From Brachypodium distachyon (taxonomy: Eukaryota > Streptophyta > Magnoliopsida > Poales > Poaceae), in NCBI RefSeq assembly GCF_000005505.3, contig NC_016134.3, positions 45,350,650 to 45,414,649 on the forward strand: a stretch of DNA of 64,000 nucleotides, in the 5' to 3' direction. Both the position numbers and the translations under genes were made by a program. The notes under the pieces were generated by a model that did not search any database, had not been told where the DNA came from, and worked only from the letters and a program-made list of their open reading frames with translations. Below, piece by piece: positions 44,731-56,546 of the stretch (its first letter is position 1; every line of letters begins with the position of its first letter).

Positions 44731-46078
44731 CTTGGCTCCATCGATCGAATACTTGGAGACAGAGTTAACAAGAGAAAGAGAACAAGGAGGGCACAGAGGA
44801 GCAGGGTGAAGAAGAAGAAGCAGCAAAGGAATCGTCGCAGGGCGAAGAAGCAGCAGCAGCGTCAGCGGCAGACAGTTATCGCCCCCAAGGAGTTCTTGCC
44901 CGAGATGGCATGGGAGATCTTGATCTGGCTGCCCGCAAAAACCCTGGCTCGGTTCAAGCTTGTCAGCAAGGCCTGGCACGCCACAATCTCCGACCCAGCC
45001 TTCGTCCTTGCGCATCTCGAGCGGTCCAAACAGAGGAATCTCCAGAACCCCGAGTCCTCCAGATTCTTCATCATCCCCCAGAGGAACAGGAACAGGAACA
45101 GGAACAGAACAGGATCCTCCCCAAGCTGAAGCTGCTGCTGCTGCTGCCTCCTCCGTCCACTTCTACCAGTTGTACTCTGCACCACAGCAGCAGCAAGATG
45201 ACACCATGGGGAAAAAGAAGAAGAAGAAGAGGAGCAGTGCAACGCTGCTCCATGAGAGGCACTTCCGGGCCGACGAGTTCACGCAAGCGGCTCCAATGGC
45301 GCACTGCGACGGCCTGGTGCTTCTCCCCACGGACACCAAAACCTACGTCTTCAACCCGGCCACGAGAGACTCCATCTCCCTGCCGGAGAGCAGCCGAAAC
45401 ATGATGCGGCAGGAAGGCCCAAGAACCTGCCTTCCGACTGGCCTGGGCTACGATGCTTCCACGGGCAGATACAAGGTTGCGCGCGCTTTCTACCGTTCTG
45501 GAGATTACAGCCACACCGCAATGGGGATGGAGGTCTTCACCATCAATGGTGGCGACGACGACGGCGACGAAGAAGAAGACGGTAATTGGGGCTGGAGGGA
45601 AACCCATGAGGATTCTCCCTGCCTTGTCTGGTGCCCTCAGACTCCTCTACACCACAAGGGGCATCTCTTCTACTTCACCGACACGAAGAACCAGCAGCCG
45701 TCGTCTCTCCCGCTGGGGCTGCTGCGTTTCAGCCTTGCATCAGAAACATTTGGGTTCACTCCATTGCTCACCAACATGTTCCCGCCTCGAGCCGGAGACG
45801 ACGACGGAAGCATTGTTATCCATGAGCTTGACGGCGAGCTATGCGCCACTTTCTTCTGCAAGCAGGCGCGAAGATTGTTCGTCTGGGTGGCAAGGGATGT
45901 CTTGGACCCGAGATGGGGGTTGCGTTACACGATCCATGTCTCGGAGCGTTTCTGCTATCCGGTGGCCTCGCTTGGCGCCAACGGTGGGTTTCTTATGCGG
46001 AGAAGGGGACGTAATTGTCTCATCCGTTATTACGAGCAAGATCATCAGCAAGCCGTGAAAGAAGACGGCGTGTTTTGA
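44731..46078 (+). pseudogene. F-box protein gene, start lost and frameshifted
   Basis: One frame (44731 to about 45085) encodes a Lys/Arg/Gln-rich leader, then an F-box: FLPEMAWEILIWLPAKTLARFKLVSKAWHATISDPAFVLAHLE. It runs into a stop at 45127. The rest of the protein continues in the next frame (about 45085-46078): FHFYQLYSAP-type sequence, HFRADEF, MAHCDGLVLL, YVFNPATRDSISLP, GLGYDASTGRYKVARAFYR, a D/E run, and a C-terminal part ending KEDGVF. This is the usual layout of grass F-box proteins with an F-box-associated domain, substrate adaptors of SCF ubiquitin ligases. The shift lies in or near an (AGGAAC)n tract at 45081-45108. There is no ATG in frame before the F-box (the first is inside it at 44905). 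A sequencing error could explain the shift, but not the missing start. Confidence 0.8.
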
Positions 46079-47319
46079 TTTGGGTGACCTGAGGTTCGTT
46101 GGGGGCAATGAAGACACCTCCCTGTGTAGTGACTGCGGAGATTCGTTCTTCAGCCTGATTTTTCACACTGAAAGCCTTGTTCCGCTTGTGACAAAGGCAA
46201 GCTTACAGGCCTTGTGATGTTTTGTGCACTTGTCTACTCTGCCCCAGCTTCTTGATTGGATCGATCATACAATGTTTTTCTCGGGTAAACGGGTGAACAA
46301 GAAGAAGCATGAAGATGTACAGAGTTTGTTTTTACGCCCTTGTTTTTATGTTGCGTATATGGGGCACTTAAACGTGGTCTTGGCTTGTAATAGTAATAGT
46401 TTCCTAAATAGAGGAGAAATAGTCACGCCACAAGCTGGCGGCTATCTTAGTAATAGTAATATATTACTTTAAGGGCAAAGAGTTTTACAAGATAGAGGAG
46501 AAATAGTCACGCCATAAGCCGGCAGCTATCTTTTACAGCTAGACCGTGTAGTACAACACCTGTGTCCTGCAAAGACTCCAAGAATTAATCTTAACGGCCA
46601 AAAGCAAGAGATCCAATCCAAACAATGGAAGGATGGATTGGGAGGCCATGAAATGTCCCAAGGGCCAGGGGTGAGGCCTTGAGACGTCCCAGGACCGAGG
46701 AATCATCAGCGATCAGCCGCCGCCTTAGATTAGATAGCATTGACGGCGATGGGGTGGCACTAGATGGCACGATCCAATTGTCAGAACAGAGCGGATTCAC
46801 GTTAAAAGTTCAAATATGGTCACCAGTGACAAAACTTTTGCTAAACGGGATAAAAAAAACGGAAATCCCACTAAATGGGGTCAAGGCTGTAAAAAAACAC
46901 TAAAACTCGAGGGTCGATAATAAATTTACTCTAATGTTTTCGTCAAGTTAAAAAAAATCAACATAAGAATGTGATGACATGGTGTATGCCTGCGGCAACT
47001 GTTCTATATATTGTTTTGGGCATCTGGATTTTCGAATTCGGTAGCTAGCTTGGTCCCCTTCTCCTTAATTTGTTTATCTTTCGTCACTTTGGCATCAGAC
47101 TCATGACAAATCCCTTGTCCCTATGCACGCCGCAACCATTCTTGGCATCTTGAACAGATATACCAGTTTGTCATGCATGTAAATTCATACTAGACTTAAA
47201 AATTCTGGCACTTGTGAATGTACTACTGTTTTGCAAAAATTATGTCTAAACTGACGTTATGAGCACAAGCCCCCCTGATGCCCTGTATTTCAGGCTCAGA
47301 GCAAGTGCGCATGTGGAGA
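46079..47319. other. 3' flank of the F-box pseudogene and intergenic
   Basis: A ~43-bp direct repeat (AGAGGAGAAATAGTCACGCC then A.AAGC.GGC.GCTATCTT) occurs at about 46410-46450 and 46493-46533. No gene is supported. Confidence 0.5.
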
Positions 47320-47321
47320 GT

Positions 47322-47430
47322 GCTTCCCTTGGCATTACAATATGGAAACCAATGGGGGCTTCCCTTGGCATTACAATATGGAAACCAATGGGGGCTTCCC
47401 TTGGCATTGCAATATGAAAACCAATGGGGG
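47322..47430. repeat. Three tandem 36-bp units
   Basis: The unit CTTCCCTTGGCATTACAATA-TGGAAACCAATGGGGG occurs three times head to tail, the last with two substitutions. 36 bp is twelve codons and the frame stays open, but no protein family is recognised. Confidence 0.85.
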
Positions 47431-47961
47431 CATAGCCCTTTTATCTCCTTGTTATTCCTCTTTGTTACTCCAGATAATTACATGGAAGCCAAAACATGTG
47501 TTGATCTGTATATGCAAGTTACAGAAAGGTGCATATAGACACAACGCACTCGTGCTTGATCTGACACCGGCTAAACCATAGAACCGTCGTTTGCGAGGGC
47601 TTTTGTACGAGCCTCCGCTCATAAGATCATCGCTAGCTCCAAGATTATCAATCAATCGATCGGCAAGTGGTCTCCAGGACGCTCGTGCTATCAGCAGCCG
47701 TGGCACCATGGACGGCCATGTGGTGGGAGGTTAGCTAGAAAGATGATGAGCACATGGACCCTTACCAAGGCCTTTTCGCAGCCGGCCATCGAGCTGTCCA
47801 TTTGACCACCTGTGATCATATCATGGATCGCAAAACTCCAACCAAGGAAAGATACCACGCATGATCATGCATCAAAGGTTCTCTGTTTCGAGCAAACCGT
47901 ACAAGGCCTGGGCCAGGGGGACATGTCAAGAACAGTCATCATGTTGTATATACACGGAGTA

Positions 47962-48036
47962 CTCCCTCCGATCATAAATTCTTGTCGTGGTTTTAGTACA
48001 AATTTAAACTAAAACCACTACAAGAATTTAGGATTA
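47962..48036. mobile_element. Stowaway-type MITE, right end eroded
   Basis: Left end CTCCCTCCGATCATAAATTC after TA. The arms TTCTTGTCGTGGTTTTAG and CTAAAACCACTACAAGAA pair, but the right GGAGGGAG terminus is missing (it reads GGATTACATCCC). Confidence 0.65.
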
Positions 48037-48941
48037 CATCCCATGTCCCATGAGACCAACCTACATTGTGTATGATCGTGACCGCGGCAGAGACAGGAAC
48101 ATTATAGGTACGTTATTGTGTGAAAAACGCTTGCGATGAATTAGATGGAGATGGAAAGAATCAAAAGCAGTGTGTTTCAGCTAGACTATACTTTCTTTCA
48201 GGGAAACTTATAATTTGCCGGGAGTTAATGGGATGACATGTACTTAGCACCTAATTAATCAGGGCCGGGAGATGGAGCCATTATGCTGTACAAATATTCT
48301 TTTCCATGTTGCCAGCTACTACTATGTGTGCAGTGCAAGTGCACTGCATAATGGTGACCTTGATGGTGTTGGGCGCCAATGGCAATATTCAAGGAGCAGA
48401 TCACTGCCCACGCTCACCAACAAAAGGTGTGTTACAATACTACATGTACGTACACCACGCAACAGCTTCATAATATTGTCCCCCACGGGATTAACAAACT
48501 GAACCAAACCAATCCCAAGACAACCGAACCCTTTTGAATTGAATTTTCTTCTGCAAATGCAACCAAACTTTTCTTATCTTACTCATATATTGATCCAATT
48601 GTTTAGCAAAATCCAAAAAAAGATCCAATTATTCAGCACACAACACCCCCAGAAAGAAAGAAAAAGTTGCTAGGCATACGCATAGAGAAACGCACTGATT
48701 AAGCAGTTGTACGTGACACCTCAACTGTCTGATCAGAAATCAACGCTCTGGAATATGGCACAGCAGAGCAGAGGACACTGATCAGAAGATCGAGGTGACC
48801 CAAACAAGATGCTGTAAATTCTGCCATTGACCACAGTGTTGCTTGTAATGGCAGAGAACCATATAGGAGTACATGTTGGTTATATGCAACTATACAATAC
48901 ATTATACACACCTTAATCAGACATGTTAATTAATTAACCAC
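48037..48941. other. Intergenic and 3' flank of the 48.9-kb gene
   Basis: No gene is supported. The right part should hold the 3'UTR of the minus-strand gene that ends at 48942. Confidence 0.4.
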
Positions 48942-49607
48942 TTATCTCCGGGCGGCGGCGCGGCCATGCCCTGGACGCGCGGCGACGGTCCGGCGGCGAG
49001 GGGCGAGGAACGCGCCGCCGGCGACGTCCATGGCGGTCTTGCACCCGTACAGGTCCAGGAAGCCGAGGATGCCCGCGGCGCCGCCACCGCCGGCGGCGAG
49101 CCTCCACGGTCTTGCCGTGTGCACAGCCGATGCCGTCGCTCGCGCCGGCGGTGGCCAGAGCTTGTCTTCATCGGCGTCGGCCGTGCCTTCCTCCCTGGTG
49201 CACTCGACGAAGGCGGCGGTGAAGGGGTCGGCGTCGTCGACGGAGAGGCGGCGGCGGCGCCTGATCCGCCGGCAGCGGCGCGGCGGCGGCGGCGGGAGCG
49301 GGCGGGGCGCGCCGCCGGAGTTGGACAAGAGGCCGGCGAGGGAGCTCTTGGGGACGCCCGGGTGGCGCTCCCAGGAGAAGGGCACGACGGAGGCTCGGGT
49401 GGGGGACGGGGCGGGGGACTGCGACGGGGAGGAAGAGGAGGCTGTAGACACGGAAGAAGACGAGGCGGAGGAGTTGCGGCTGTTGCGCCGGTGGATCGCG
49501 GTGGTCGGCGACGGAAGCGAGAGCGGCGGGGGCGGCAGCGGTAGCGGGATCGAGAGGGGCGGCGGCAGCGGGATCGGCTCCGGTGCGGTGGTGTGCGGAG
49601 CTCGCAT
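48942..49607 (-). CDS. Plant-specific protein with a VPFSWERHPGVPK motif
   Basis: Single exon, 221 aa, ATG at 49607, TAA at 48942. The N-terminus is Pro- and Ser-rich, then VPFSWERHPGVPK (about residues 77-89), a block of Arg residues (RRCRRIRRRRR), DDADPFTAAFVECTRE and, near the C-terminus, ILGFLDLYGCKTAMDVAGG. A PF-W-E-PG-PK block followed by a conserved C-terminal LDLYGCK segment occurs in a family of uncharacterised land-plant proteins (DUF688-like). No function is established; the Arg cluster could be a nuclear-localisation signal. The opposite strand also has long frames because the DNA is very GC-rich, but only this frame shows the conserved motifs. TATTTATT at about 49680-49687 (minus strand) may act as its TATA box. 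Confidence 0.8.
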   Translation of the reverse strand: MRAPHTTAPEPIPLPPPLSIPLPLPPPPLSLPSPTTAIHRRNSRNSSASSSSVSTASSSSPSQSPAPSPTRASVVPFSWERHPGVPKSSLAGLLSNSGGAPRPLPPPPPRRCRRIRRRRRLSVDDADPFTAAFVECTREEGTADADEDKLWPPPARATASAVHTARPWRLAAGGGGAAGILGFLDLYGCKTAMDVAGGAFLAPRRRTVAARPGHGRAAARR

Positions 49608-49699
49608 GATGGGAGGGAGGGATTTGAGAGAGACTGCGGGAGGGACACGGGCAGTTGGAGATTGATTTCGTTCGGGGGAATAAATACCGCGGAGCAGTT

Positions 49700-50870
49700 T
49701 GCCGAAAGGGCCCTTGGGTTTGGTGGGTATTGTTTTTCGTTTACCGGGCTGTTTATTTATTTATTTTTCGTCCTGTAAACACTCACGGAGCCAGCCTAAT
49801 GCCTGGGTATGCAATGTGTTTTGACAAATTACTACTAGTTGTATATTCTTAGATAAGATTTTAAAATTTGTGTATTGTTTAATTAGCTTCTCTTGTAGAG
49901 TTTATGTATTATTTATATGTTGCCGAGATCAATGCCGATCTATTTTATTATATAGTTTGTGTCTTGTTTAGTCTCGCCAAATACACGACCGTTGTTTTAC
50001 ATGTTTTGGTGTTCATTTGACGCTGGCAGTGTCGAGGTGTATGCTTTATATACTCCATCACATACATTAAGAAATATAATTGTTGTGTTAAAAGATAAAT
50101 TCACCAAGCACATGTGTCGTATGCTTGTTAAACTATGTTAGACCATCACATGTAGTCATATAGGTTGCCACTGTCTCCACGGCGTAGATGATATACCTAC
50201 CGTCTTTTAGATCCTCTCTCGCAAAAAAATTGTGCATACCCATGTTTGAATTCCTGACTCCACCCCTGCCTGTAAAAGTTGCAAATGCACGAACAAATTC
50301 AAAAGCATTAGTACTGTACAAATTTTATGTCACGATAAATGTTAGGGCATCCATTGGTATTTCAAATAACTAATAAATATATAAGAGTGAAAATCTCGGA
50401 ACAATATATTTCCTCCGATCCATAATAAATGTCATGAAATCTAGAAAAAGGAGCAATGGACCGCGTCACTACCTTTCTACTTGGTATTCGAGTGGCTAGC
50501 TTACATTATTACCTACCCATGGTAACTAAACCAAGACCGTATTTTAAGCCAAACTATAATTGATTAGTGTTAGAGGTAGATTTTGTTGGACTAACAATTA
50601 ATACTTCGTCGAAGCACCTTGGTCACATCCTCCACCCAATTAATTTGCTCAAGAAATTAAGTCATGCTTCCCTTTGCTCCGCCGACTATTATATTCCCAT
50701 CGTCTTCATCTTCGAGACTAGATCTGGTGCCAAGCCGGGCGGCTAGGCCTAGGCGTAGGCGATGAAGGCACCAACCGCCAAGGACCATTTCCGGCGATGG
50801 AGCCTTTCTTCTCCTGCTCCATGGACTACGGGTGAGAGAAACAACTACAAATACAAGCAGTGTTGGGGAG
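49700..50870. other. Promoter side of the 48.9-kb gene and intergenic
   Basis: AT-rich sequence. A T/A-rich patch at 49750-49770 and minor open frames are present. No gene is supported. Confidence 0.4.
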
Positions 50871-51155
50871 TTAGTAATTTCTGGCCACTTGGATGGATAT
50901 GGATGTAATTTCCAAAAGGACACCACGAGAGCTTAGCTCGTGGACCATATCCAAGGTCCTTTCCGCAAAAAGGACGGACTTGGATAAATTTTCCTTGTTT
51001 TTCCCCGTTGTCATTTCTGCCCGTATGCGGACACTCAGATCATGAACCATAGGCGAATGGCCTTGGTCCCCAAGAAAAATCAACAGGGAAGGAGGAGCCA
51101 GAGCATCCAGAGTCAGTAAGACAGTATGGTCCCGATCATATCCACCAGCTCCGTT
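50871..51155 (-). other. Unrecognised open frame of about 94 codons
   Basis: The minus strand is open from about 51155 to a TAA at 50871 and reads GGYDRDHTVLLTLDALAPPS, LLIFLGDQGHSPMVHDLSVR, then IRAEMTTGKNKENLSKSVLF, with no ATG until residue ~33. The composition is protein-like, but I recognise no family and see no splice partner. It could be a gene fragment or chance. Confidence 0.25.
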
Positions 51156-51562
51156 TCATCGATGTGCAGCTCATTTGATTGTAGAATGTTTGCAAAATCA
51201 GCAGATCGAGCATCCAGTTGGTGCCTGCCACAAGAAGCTCTTTGCACGAGGAGCCGTTGGTAGTGATGGGACCCTTTCTCTACACGGCGGTTGTTGGCAG
51301 TACACTACTGTTATATCCAGCACCACCTTTGCACGCATGTTTTCTCTTCTCCACACGCTGACACGCACGCCAGTTGACGCCCTGTTTCGTTGTTTTTCCG
51401 CTGCTCTCTTTTCCTTCTTCGCTGGGATTTTCTTCTTCTTTCGTATGCGTGCATCTGAATGCCTTGGTCTTCCCGTTCGATTCTCACGCTACCAACTTCA
51501 TTCATTTCTCCGCTTCTCCTATTCTGCGCACGCACAACACATCTAGTTTACCCATTGCATGC

Positions 51563-52550
51563 GAAACTTTTACGGTACTCCTTGAAGAGACCGTTAAATC
51601 TAGCTAGCCCTCCGATTAAAGGGGTAATTTAGAATTTTACTCTTACTAATTAGCCCGTAATTACCAAGTGGCAGGGTAATCTTGACACTAGCCTTTTCCA
51701 ACCCCGGGACCGTCAGTGTCGCTGGAAGAATCGATTATCGCAAAACAGTTCTCTTCCCGATCAAGCGACACAGGCTGCCGCCTCTTCAACCTGCTCTCTC
51801 TACCCATTGCATGCGCGCGTCGTCCCTCCTCCTCTCCATCGATCAAATCAGGCTGGCTCCTCCCTGCGGAGTGCGTGTGTGCCAACACTTCAGAGAATTG
51901 CCGCAAGCAGAACATGTGGATCCTTTTTCTTCGTGCCGGCTCAATTCTCAGCCCATTGGGATTGCACTTGGATAGATTTACAACCATGGATACTCCATGG
52001 ATCAAGTGATTGATTGGCTAAAAAGCATCGGTGTCTTTTTTGTTCATCTGGCCTTAATTTTCTTGGATTCTCACATACAATCAGAACTTGTGAATATGTT
52101 TTATGTATACAATCTGGGAATGGCGGTGATTGTCTGACTGACGCCGCACGCGCGATAACCTCGGTCACCGCGTTGTCGAGGGCTGGATTTTGGGATTAGA
52201 ATGAGATTGCCGTTGCATGTATATGAATAGATTTCGTGATTTACTTACTCCGACGCAGCCAAGTGATACCAGGATCCACCGTCGTGGCGGCCTCCCCGGC
52301 GGTGAGTGCGGCCCGCCCCGTCGAGCATTACGTGATTTTTTGTGTGTGGGGTGTGGGGGGGGGGGGGGATTAGCAGAAAAATAGGGACAAAAGTGCAAAA
52401 TGGTTATGTTGTGATTACCACTTAGCCCCTTATGTCATGGTACTCCCTGATTTTATAGAAAGGTACTCCTAAAAATTTGAATTGGATTACCAGATAAAAT
52501 TAATCGTTAGATTTGATTGGACAGACGGTCCATATTAATTTCGGGTACTC
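51563..52550. mobile_element. Probable third member of the GGTACC-type MULE family, decayed
   Basis: The left end GAAACTTTTACGGTACTCC resembles the ends of the MULEs at 30.06 and 39.07 kb. The right end TTTCGGGTACTC is eroded. TTGCATGC flanks both sides (51555-51562, 52551-52558). Subterminal ACCGTTAAATCTA (left) and TAATCGTTAGATTTGATT plus GACGGTCC (right) match the family's ACCGTT-RATC motif. A 15-base poly-G tract at about 52357-52370 lies inside. No coding content is recognised. Confidence 0.5.
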
Positions 52551-52559
52551 TTGCATGCT

Positions 52560-53167
52560 ATGCCAGGCCGGCTGCATGTGGCCCGTACCTTCGGGAGGAA
52601 AAATAATAGGGACTGTAATATAGCCCTGCAGCAGCATCTTTACCCGATCCAGCTTTACGCTTTACAGGGGAACCGACAACTAACTAACGGCCGGAAGCTA
52701 TGCTAGTTAAACGGTTTACGATATATAGTAGCTGGTGTTTGGTCCGCCCGCCGATGTTACGTAGCTTGCCTGGTACGTTTGCTCATGCATGCACCGATGC
52801 ACGTACGGCTCGCTCTTTCGTGTGTACTACAACTTCTGGAACGCCGGCGGGGGGATCTGTACGTGATCTACCTGGCATATAGCAACCAGGGTTCTCGAAT
52901 CTCGATCCAACTGAACTCCTCTTGTTCTGATTCTTGCACAGGCTTGCTCTCAAATCTTTTTAGACTTGGCAAAACCCAGCACAGAGAGACAGAGATAGAG
53001 AGGAGAGCAGAGTATTCTGATGTCAATCTGGTGGAGTATTGACTGAGAAAAAAGAATGGCCCTGCATCGACAACTTCCTCCCCTACTGTTTGCTGCATCT
53101 CCACTAATAATAGAAGCATGAGAAGCACGTGTCGGATTCGCACGATCTGCACCATTCATATATGTTA
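52560..53167. other. Intergenic, nothing supported
   Basis: Short overlapping open frames only. Confidence 0.4.
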
Positions 53168-53280
53168 CTCCCTCTGATCCTAAATTCTTGATTCAAATTT
53201 GTCCAAATATGAATGTATCTATTCTTAAAAAACGTCTCAATACATGTAATATTTCGACAACAATTTAGGATCGGAGGGAG
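53168..53280. mobile_element. Stowaway MITE (113 bp)
   Basis: Ends CTCCCTCTGATCCTAAATTC and AATTTAGGATCGGAGGGAG are inverted repeats, flanked by TA. The core ATGAATGTATCTATTC...CAATACATGTAATATTTCGA is shared with the MITE at 7519. Confidence 0.88.
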
Positions 53281-54343
53281 TAATTAATAATCCGTTGGTT
53301 TTGCTGGGATACTGTAATCACCAATCATCCATCAATTCGATCAGGTGCTGTAATGTAAAGAGGTGAAGCCTTTTTCTCACATGTAAACCAGCTTCCTTCA
53401 GAGTATGTTTCAGTTGTCTTTATTGCCGTTAATTAGCACTACTTAAGCAATGTTTCCCTGCATCTTAAAGGGCATTGGTATATAACCAGCAGCTACTACT
53501 ACTAATTTGCTGTCAACGAATGTCGATCGATCTGGTATAAATGTGGTTTATAGTATTGTATCATTGTCGCACGTACATACAGTTTCATTGTCAGTAACAT
53601 ATCCATCAGGTTGGGTCCAAGTAGCATTCAGTTATAGATGGACGCACCCTTCACTCATCCCAACACACATACTCCACATGCGTCTTCAAGTACAACGATG
53701 TGTCGATGCATATTATCCATCACGAGCTAGCGTGCGTACATCCAAAAAATGTCCCACTCACAAGTTTAATTCCAGTGTTCCATCGCCATCTCTGATCAGG
53801 TCCTGTGACCTGGAAACATACAGCGACAACCTGATCGGTCGACCAAGGCGTGCTTACATACCGGGAAAACAATTCAAACAAGGATCAGCGACAAAGAAGA
53901 TACTGCTAGATTTGCATTAGCAGAAAACCAATAACTGCACGCATCCGTTGAAAAAGCAAAAGAACAGTACGTGAGCTAAAAGAGCTACATATTGCACCGC
54001 CATACATCAGGCAGCAAGAAGAACTCTTCCACGTTTACGGTTATTAAGATACGATGTCAACAAAGCCTCGATTAAATGCCCTCCTTGTTTGGCTTGTGTT
54101 CGCAGCGACCATATTCTGTCAAATTCACCATAGTGCACTTTGATTCGAAGCATGACAAAAAGGAAAACAAGAAACAAGCATGCCCTGTTCCTACCGACTT
54201 GAAGGGGACGAACGAAAGTAAATCCAACAGGTCGACAGTCATATTTGCCTGCGATGGTGAGTGAATGAGCAATCTTCTGACCTTTCAGTACCGTAGTTGA
54301 ACCTGAGAAAATTCACACGCCTTGGCCTTCCCTGGAGCTAATT
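53281..54343. other. Intergenic and 3'UTR side of the F-box/FBD gene
   Basis: No gene is supported. From about 54010 the sequence closely matches 58780-59086, so the duplicated block of the F-box pair extends into this 3' flank. Confidence 0.55.
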
Positions 54344-56546
54344 TCAGCGGTGCTGCTTCTGCTTGATACGAATCTTATCAAGGGTTATGCCGCCATCAAG
54401 CAAGAACGTTTGAACCTTGGGGAGTAGGGAACATTCGGACGGGCATATGATTTCCACACTCTCAAGCTGGTTGCATGCAAATGATCTTTCTTCCAGTGCT
54501 CCAATAATGGCAGGTTCTTCCCCAAATCGCTGATGCGGCTGGCAAGACAGACATAATTTTTTTTATCTCCACGACACATGCAACATAAAAGTGTTGGAGG
54601 ATCAAATATACTGGTGGAAAAGGAACCACATACTTCATTTAGTATCAGAGTCAGGTCCTTCAGCTTAGGTGACTTCTGAAGGAACACTATCAATGCATAG
54701 AAGTCCTCATGCACACACCATTCATCAAGAGTCAGGTCTGTAAGATTGCTGAAGGTTGGACACCATTGGCAATTATTTTCCATTGTTAGCTGCACAGGAT
54801 TTATTAGATTAGGATGCAGCATAACATCGATGCCATGTTCTAGATTCTTTTTGACTCGGCCAAACTTTTGTAAACAGTATCAAGACATAGCTAACAATAT
54901 GTGATTAGTCACTGGTTGAGAGTCTGTTGAAAAGTTTACGGGCGAAAGAGCTCCAGAACACATGGATAGGTCAAAACAGAAAAAAAAATATGATAACAAA
55001 AAAAATTGATACACTTATATTTTCCAACGAGAGAGCCATCAATATGGTGACTATGTGATTTTATCCGATACGCTTTGCATTCATAAGGCGCCATTTTTTC
55101 TTCTTATACTTAAAGCAATGGCAATTACAAAGCTATAGTGCTGAGATAATGAATAAGAAATGCCAGTGTTCCATTCCAAAATCAAACCACCAACTAAGAT
55201 ATTTTAATCGACAAGCTAGTATGTTGAGTATAAATTGAGTGTGTAAATTAGATTTCATTGAGTGGACACCAGACAGGCAGACAGCACAAATCATCCTGCC
55301 AACCGTTATGTAATGACTGGTGGCTCACACAGAAGAAGAAACAAGATGCTTATGGCTCACCATTTGCTATTGACAACTATCTGAAGATGAATGCGCTACA
55401 CTAAAAAAAGAGACATGACAGTTAATGAAGTAAAATCTAGAAGCTTACCCGTCTGTTATCATAATTGAAACTCAATCTTCTAACCCGAGAAAGGCTGTCG
55501 AGAAACTGTGTGATATCAGGAGCATCAATAGCTTTGATGTTTTCCGAGATTTGTATCCATGCCTCCTCTAGTGATGCCATGTTTCTCAACAAAGGTAACC
55601 TGGGCCCCTCAGAATTATTGAAGGCCAGAGAAATGAGTCTTGGAGCAGAAATAGTAGCCTGGTGATCAGGTGGGAAATGAACTTGATCAGGGAGGGTCAA
55701 GACCTCGAGCGTCTGGGAGGAAACCTCAGTGTCCATAATCACGCAGTCATATAGGGACAGATGCTTCAATTTAGGGCAACCACTTTGGAGCTGCTCAAAG
55801 AAGCCTTGCATCAAAATAGCACTGCTGAGGTTCAGGCTTTTCAGGTAGTTTGAAGTGAACCCAGCATGATCGAGGTTCAATGCATACAGCCGATTGACAA
55901 CCACGATGACCGAAGCATTGTGTTTCAACGCATATCTGATCCATTCGTTGGCAGCTGCGGATTTGTCTTGTTCGTCTTCCTCGGACACGTCTGCGGATTT
56001 GTCTTGTTCGTCTTCATCGTCTGCCAACTGGGCTTCTTCGTCATCCTCGGGCGCGTCTGCTAATTGGGCTTCTTCATCGTCGTCCTCTGCGATTGGGGCT
56101 TCTTCGTCGTCGTCCTCTGCGAATTGGGCATCTTCGTCGTCATCCTCTTCGAATTGGGCTTCTTCGTCGTCGTCCTCTGCGAATTGGGCATCTTCGTCGT
56201 CCCCGGACGCGTCCTCGGATTCGGTTTTTGGGACGTCCTTGCACACGCTGTACCAGAGGCAGAACTCTTGGAGAGGGACGGGGTCACGGGCCTCGAGGAA
56301 ACGGTTCATGAACCTCTTGAGCAGCACCTCGCACTGCTCGTCACTGTAACCTTGGTCGTCGAAGTCGGTGATGTCGGCGTCGATGCGGGGGACGGACTTC
56401 CAGAGGTCGCGCCAGCGCCGCGACAGCATGCAGTCGCGCACCGCGTCGCGCGAACTCAGGAAGGACAAGACGTTGCGGAGGATGTCGTCGGGGAGGTCGT
56501 TGATCCTGGCCACGGGGCGGCGCCGGCTCGCGGGCGGATCCGCCAT
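54344..56546 (-). CDS. F-box/LRR protein with FBD domain and acidic repeat
   Basis: Exon 1 is 55449-56546, ending NRR|GTAAGC. Exon 2 ends at 54634 (LNE|GTATGT) and begins at 54789 (GTGCAG|CTAACA) or, less likely, 54864 with the frame still open. Exon 3 is 54344-54529. All joins are phase 0, giving 479 or 504 aa. Order: F-box (13-60; INDLPDDILRNVLSFLSSRD), acidic decapeptide repeat (about 115-195; AQFAEDDDEE units), LRR-like segment (SAILMQGFFEQLQSGCPKLK and following), and a C-terminal FBD domain (CPTFSNLTDLTLDEW ... ACNQLESVEIICPSECSLLP). The protein should be a substrate receptor of SCF E3 ubiquitin ligases; the target is unknown. It has a decayed tandem copy at 59.1-60.9 kb without the acidic repeat. 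Splice sites agree with the duplicate, supporting the model. Confidence 0.9.
56016..56215 (-). repeat. 30-bp coding repeat (acidic decapeptides)
   Basis: Units of AQFAEDDDEE, AQFEEDDDED, AQFAEDDDEE and APIAEDDDEE follow directly, then longer degenerate units. At DNA level this is a GAC/GAA-rich 30-bp minisatellite within exon 1. The duplicate gene has only EEDEEAQSGDA at this place. Confidence 0.9.

Noticed and set aside
48966..49665. Gly/Arg-rich plus-strand frames opposite the 48.9-kb gene
   Set aside because: Only the minus-strand frame carries the PFSWE-type and LDLYGCK blocks.
55894..56349. Ser-rich plus-strand frame near 56 kb
   Set aside because: It is the antisense of the acidic GAC/GAA repeat in the F-box gene.
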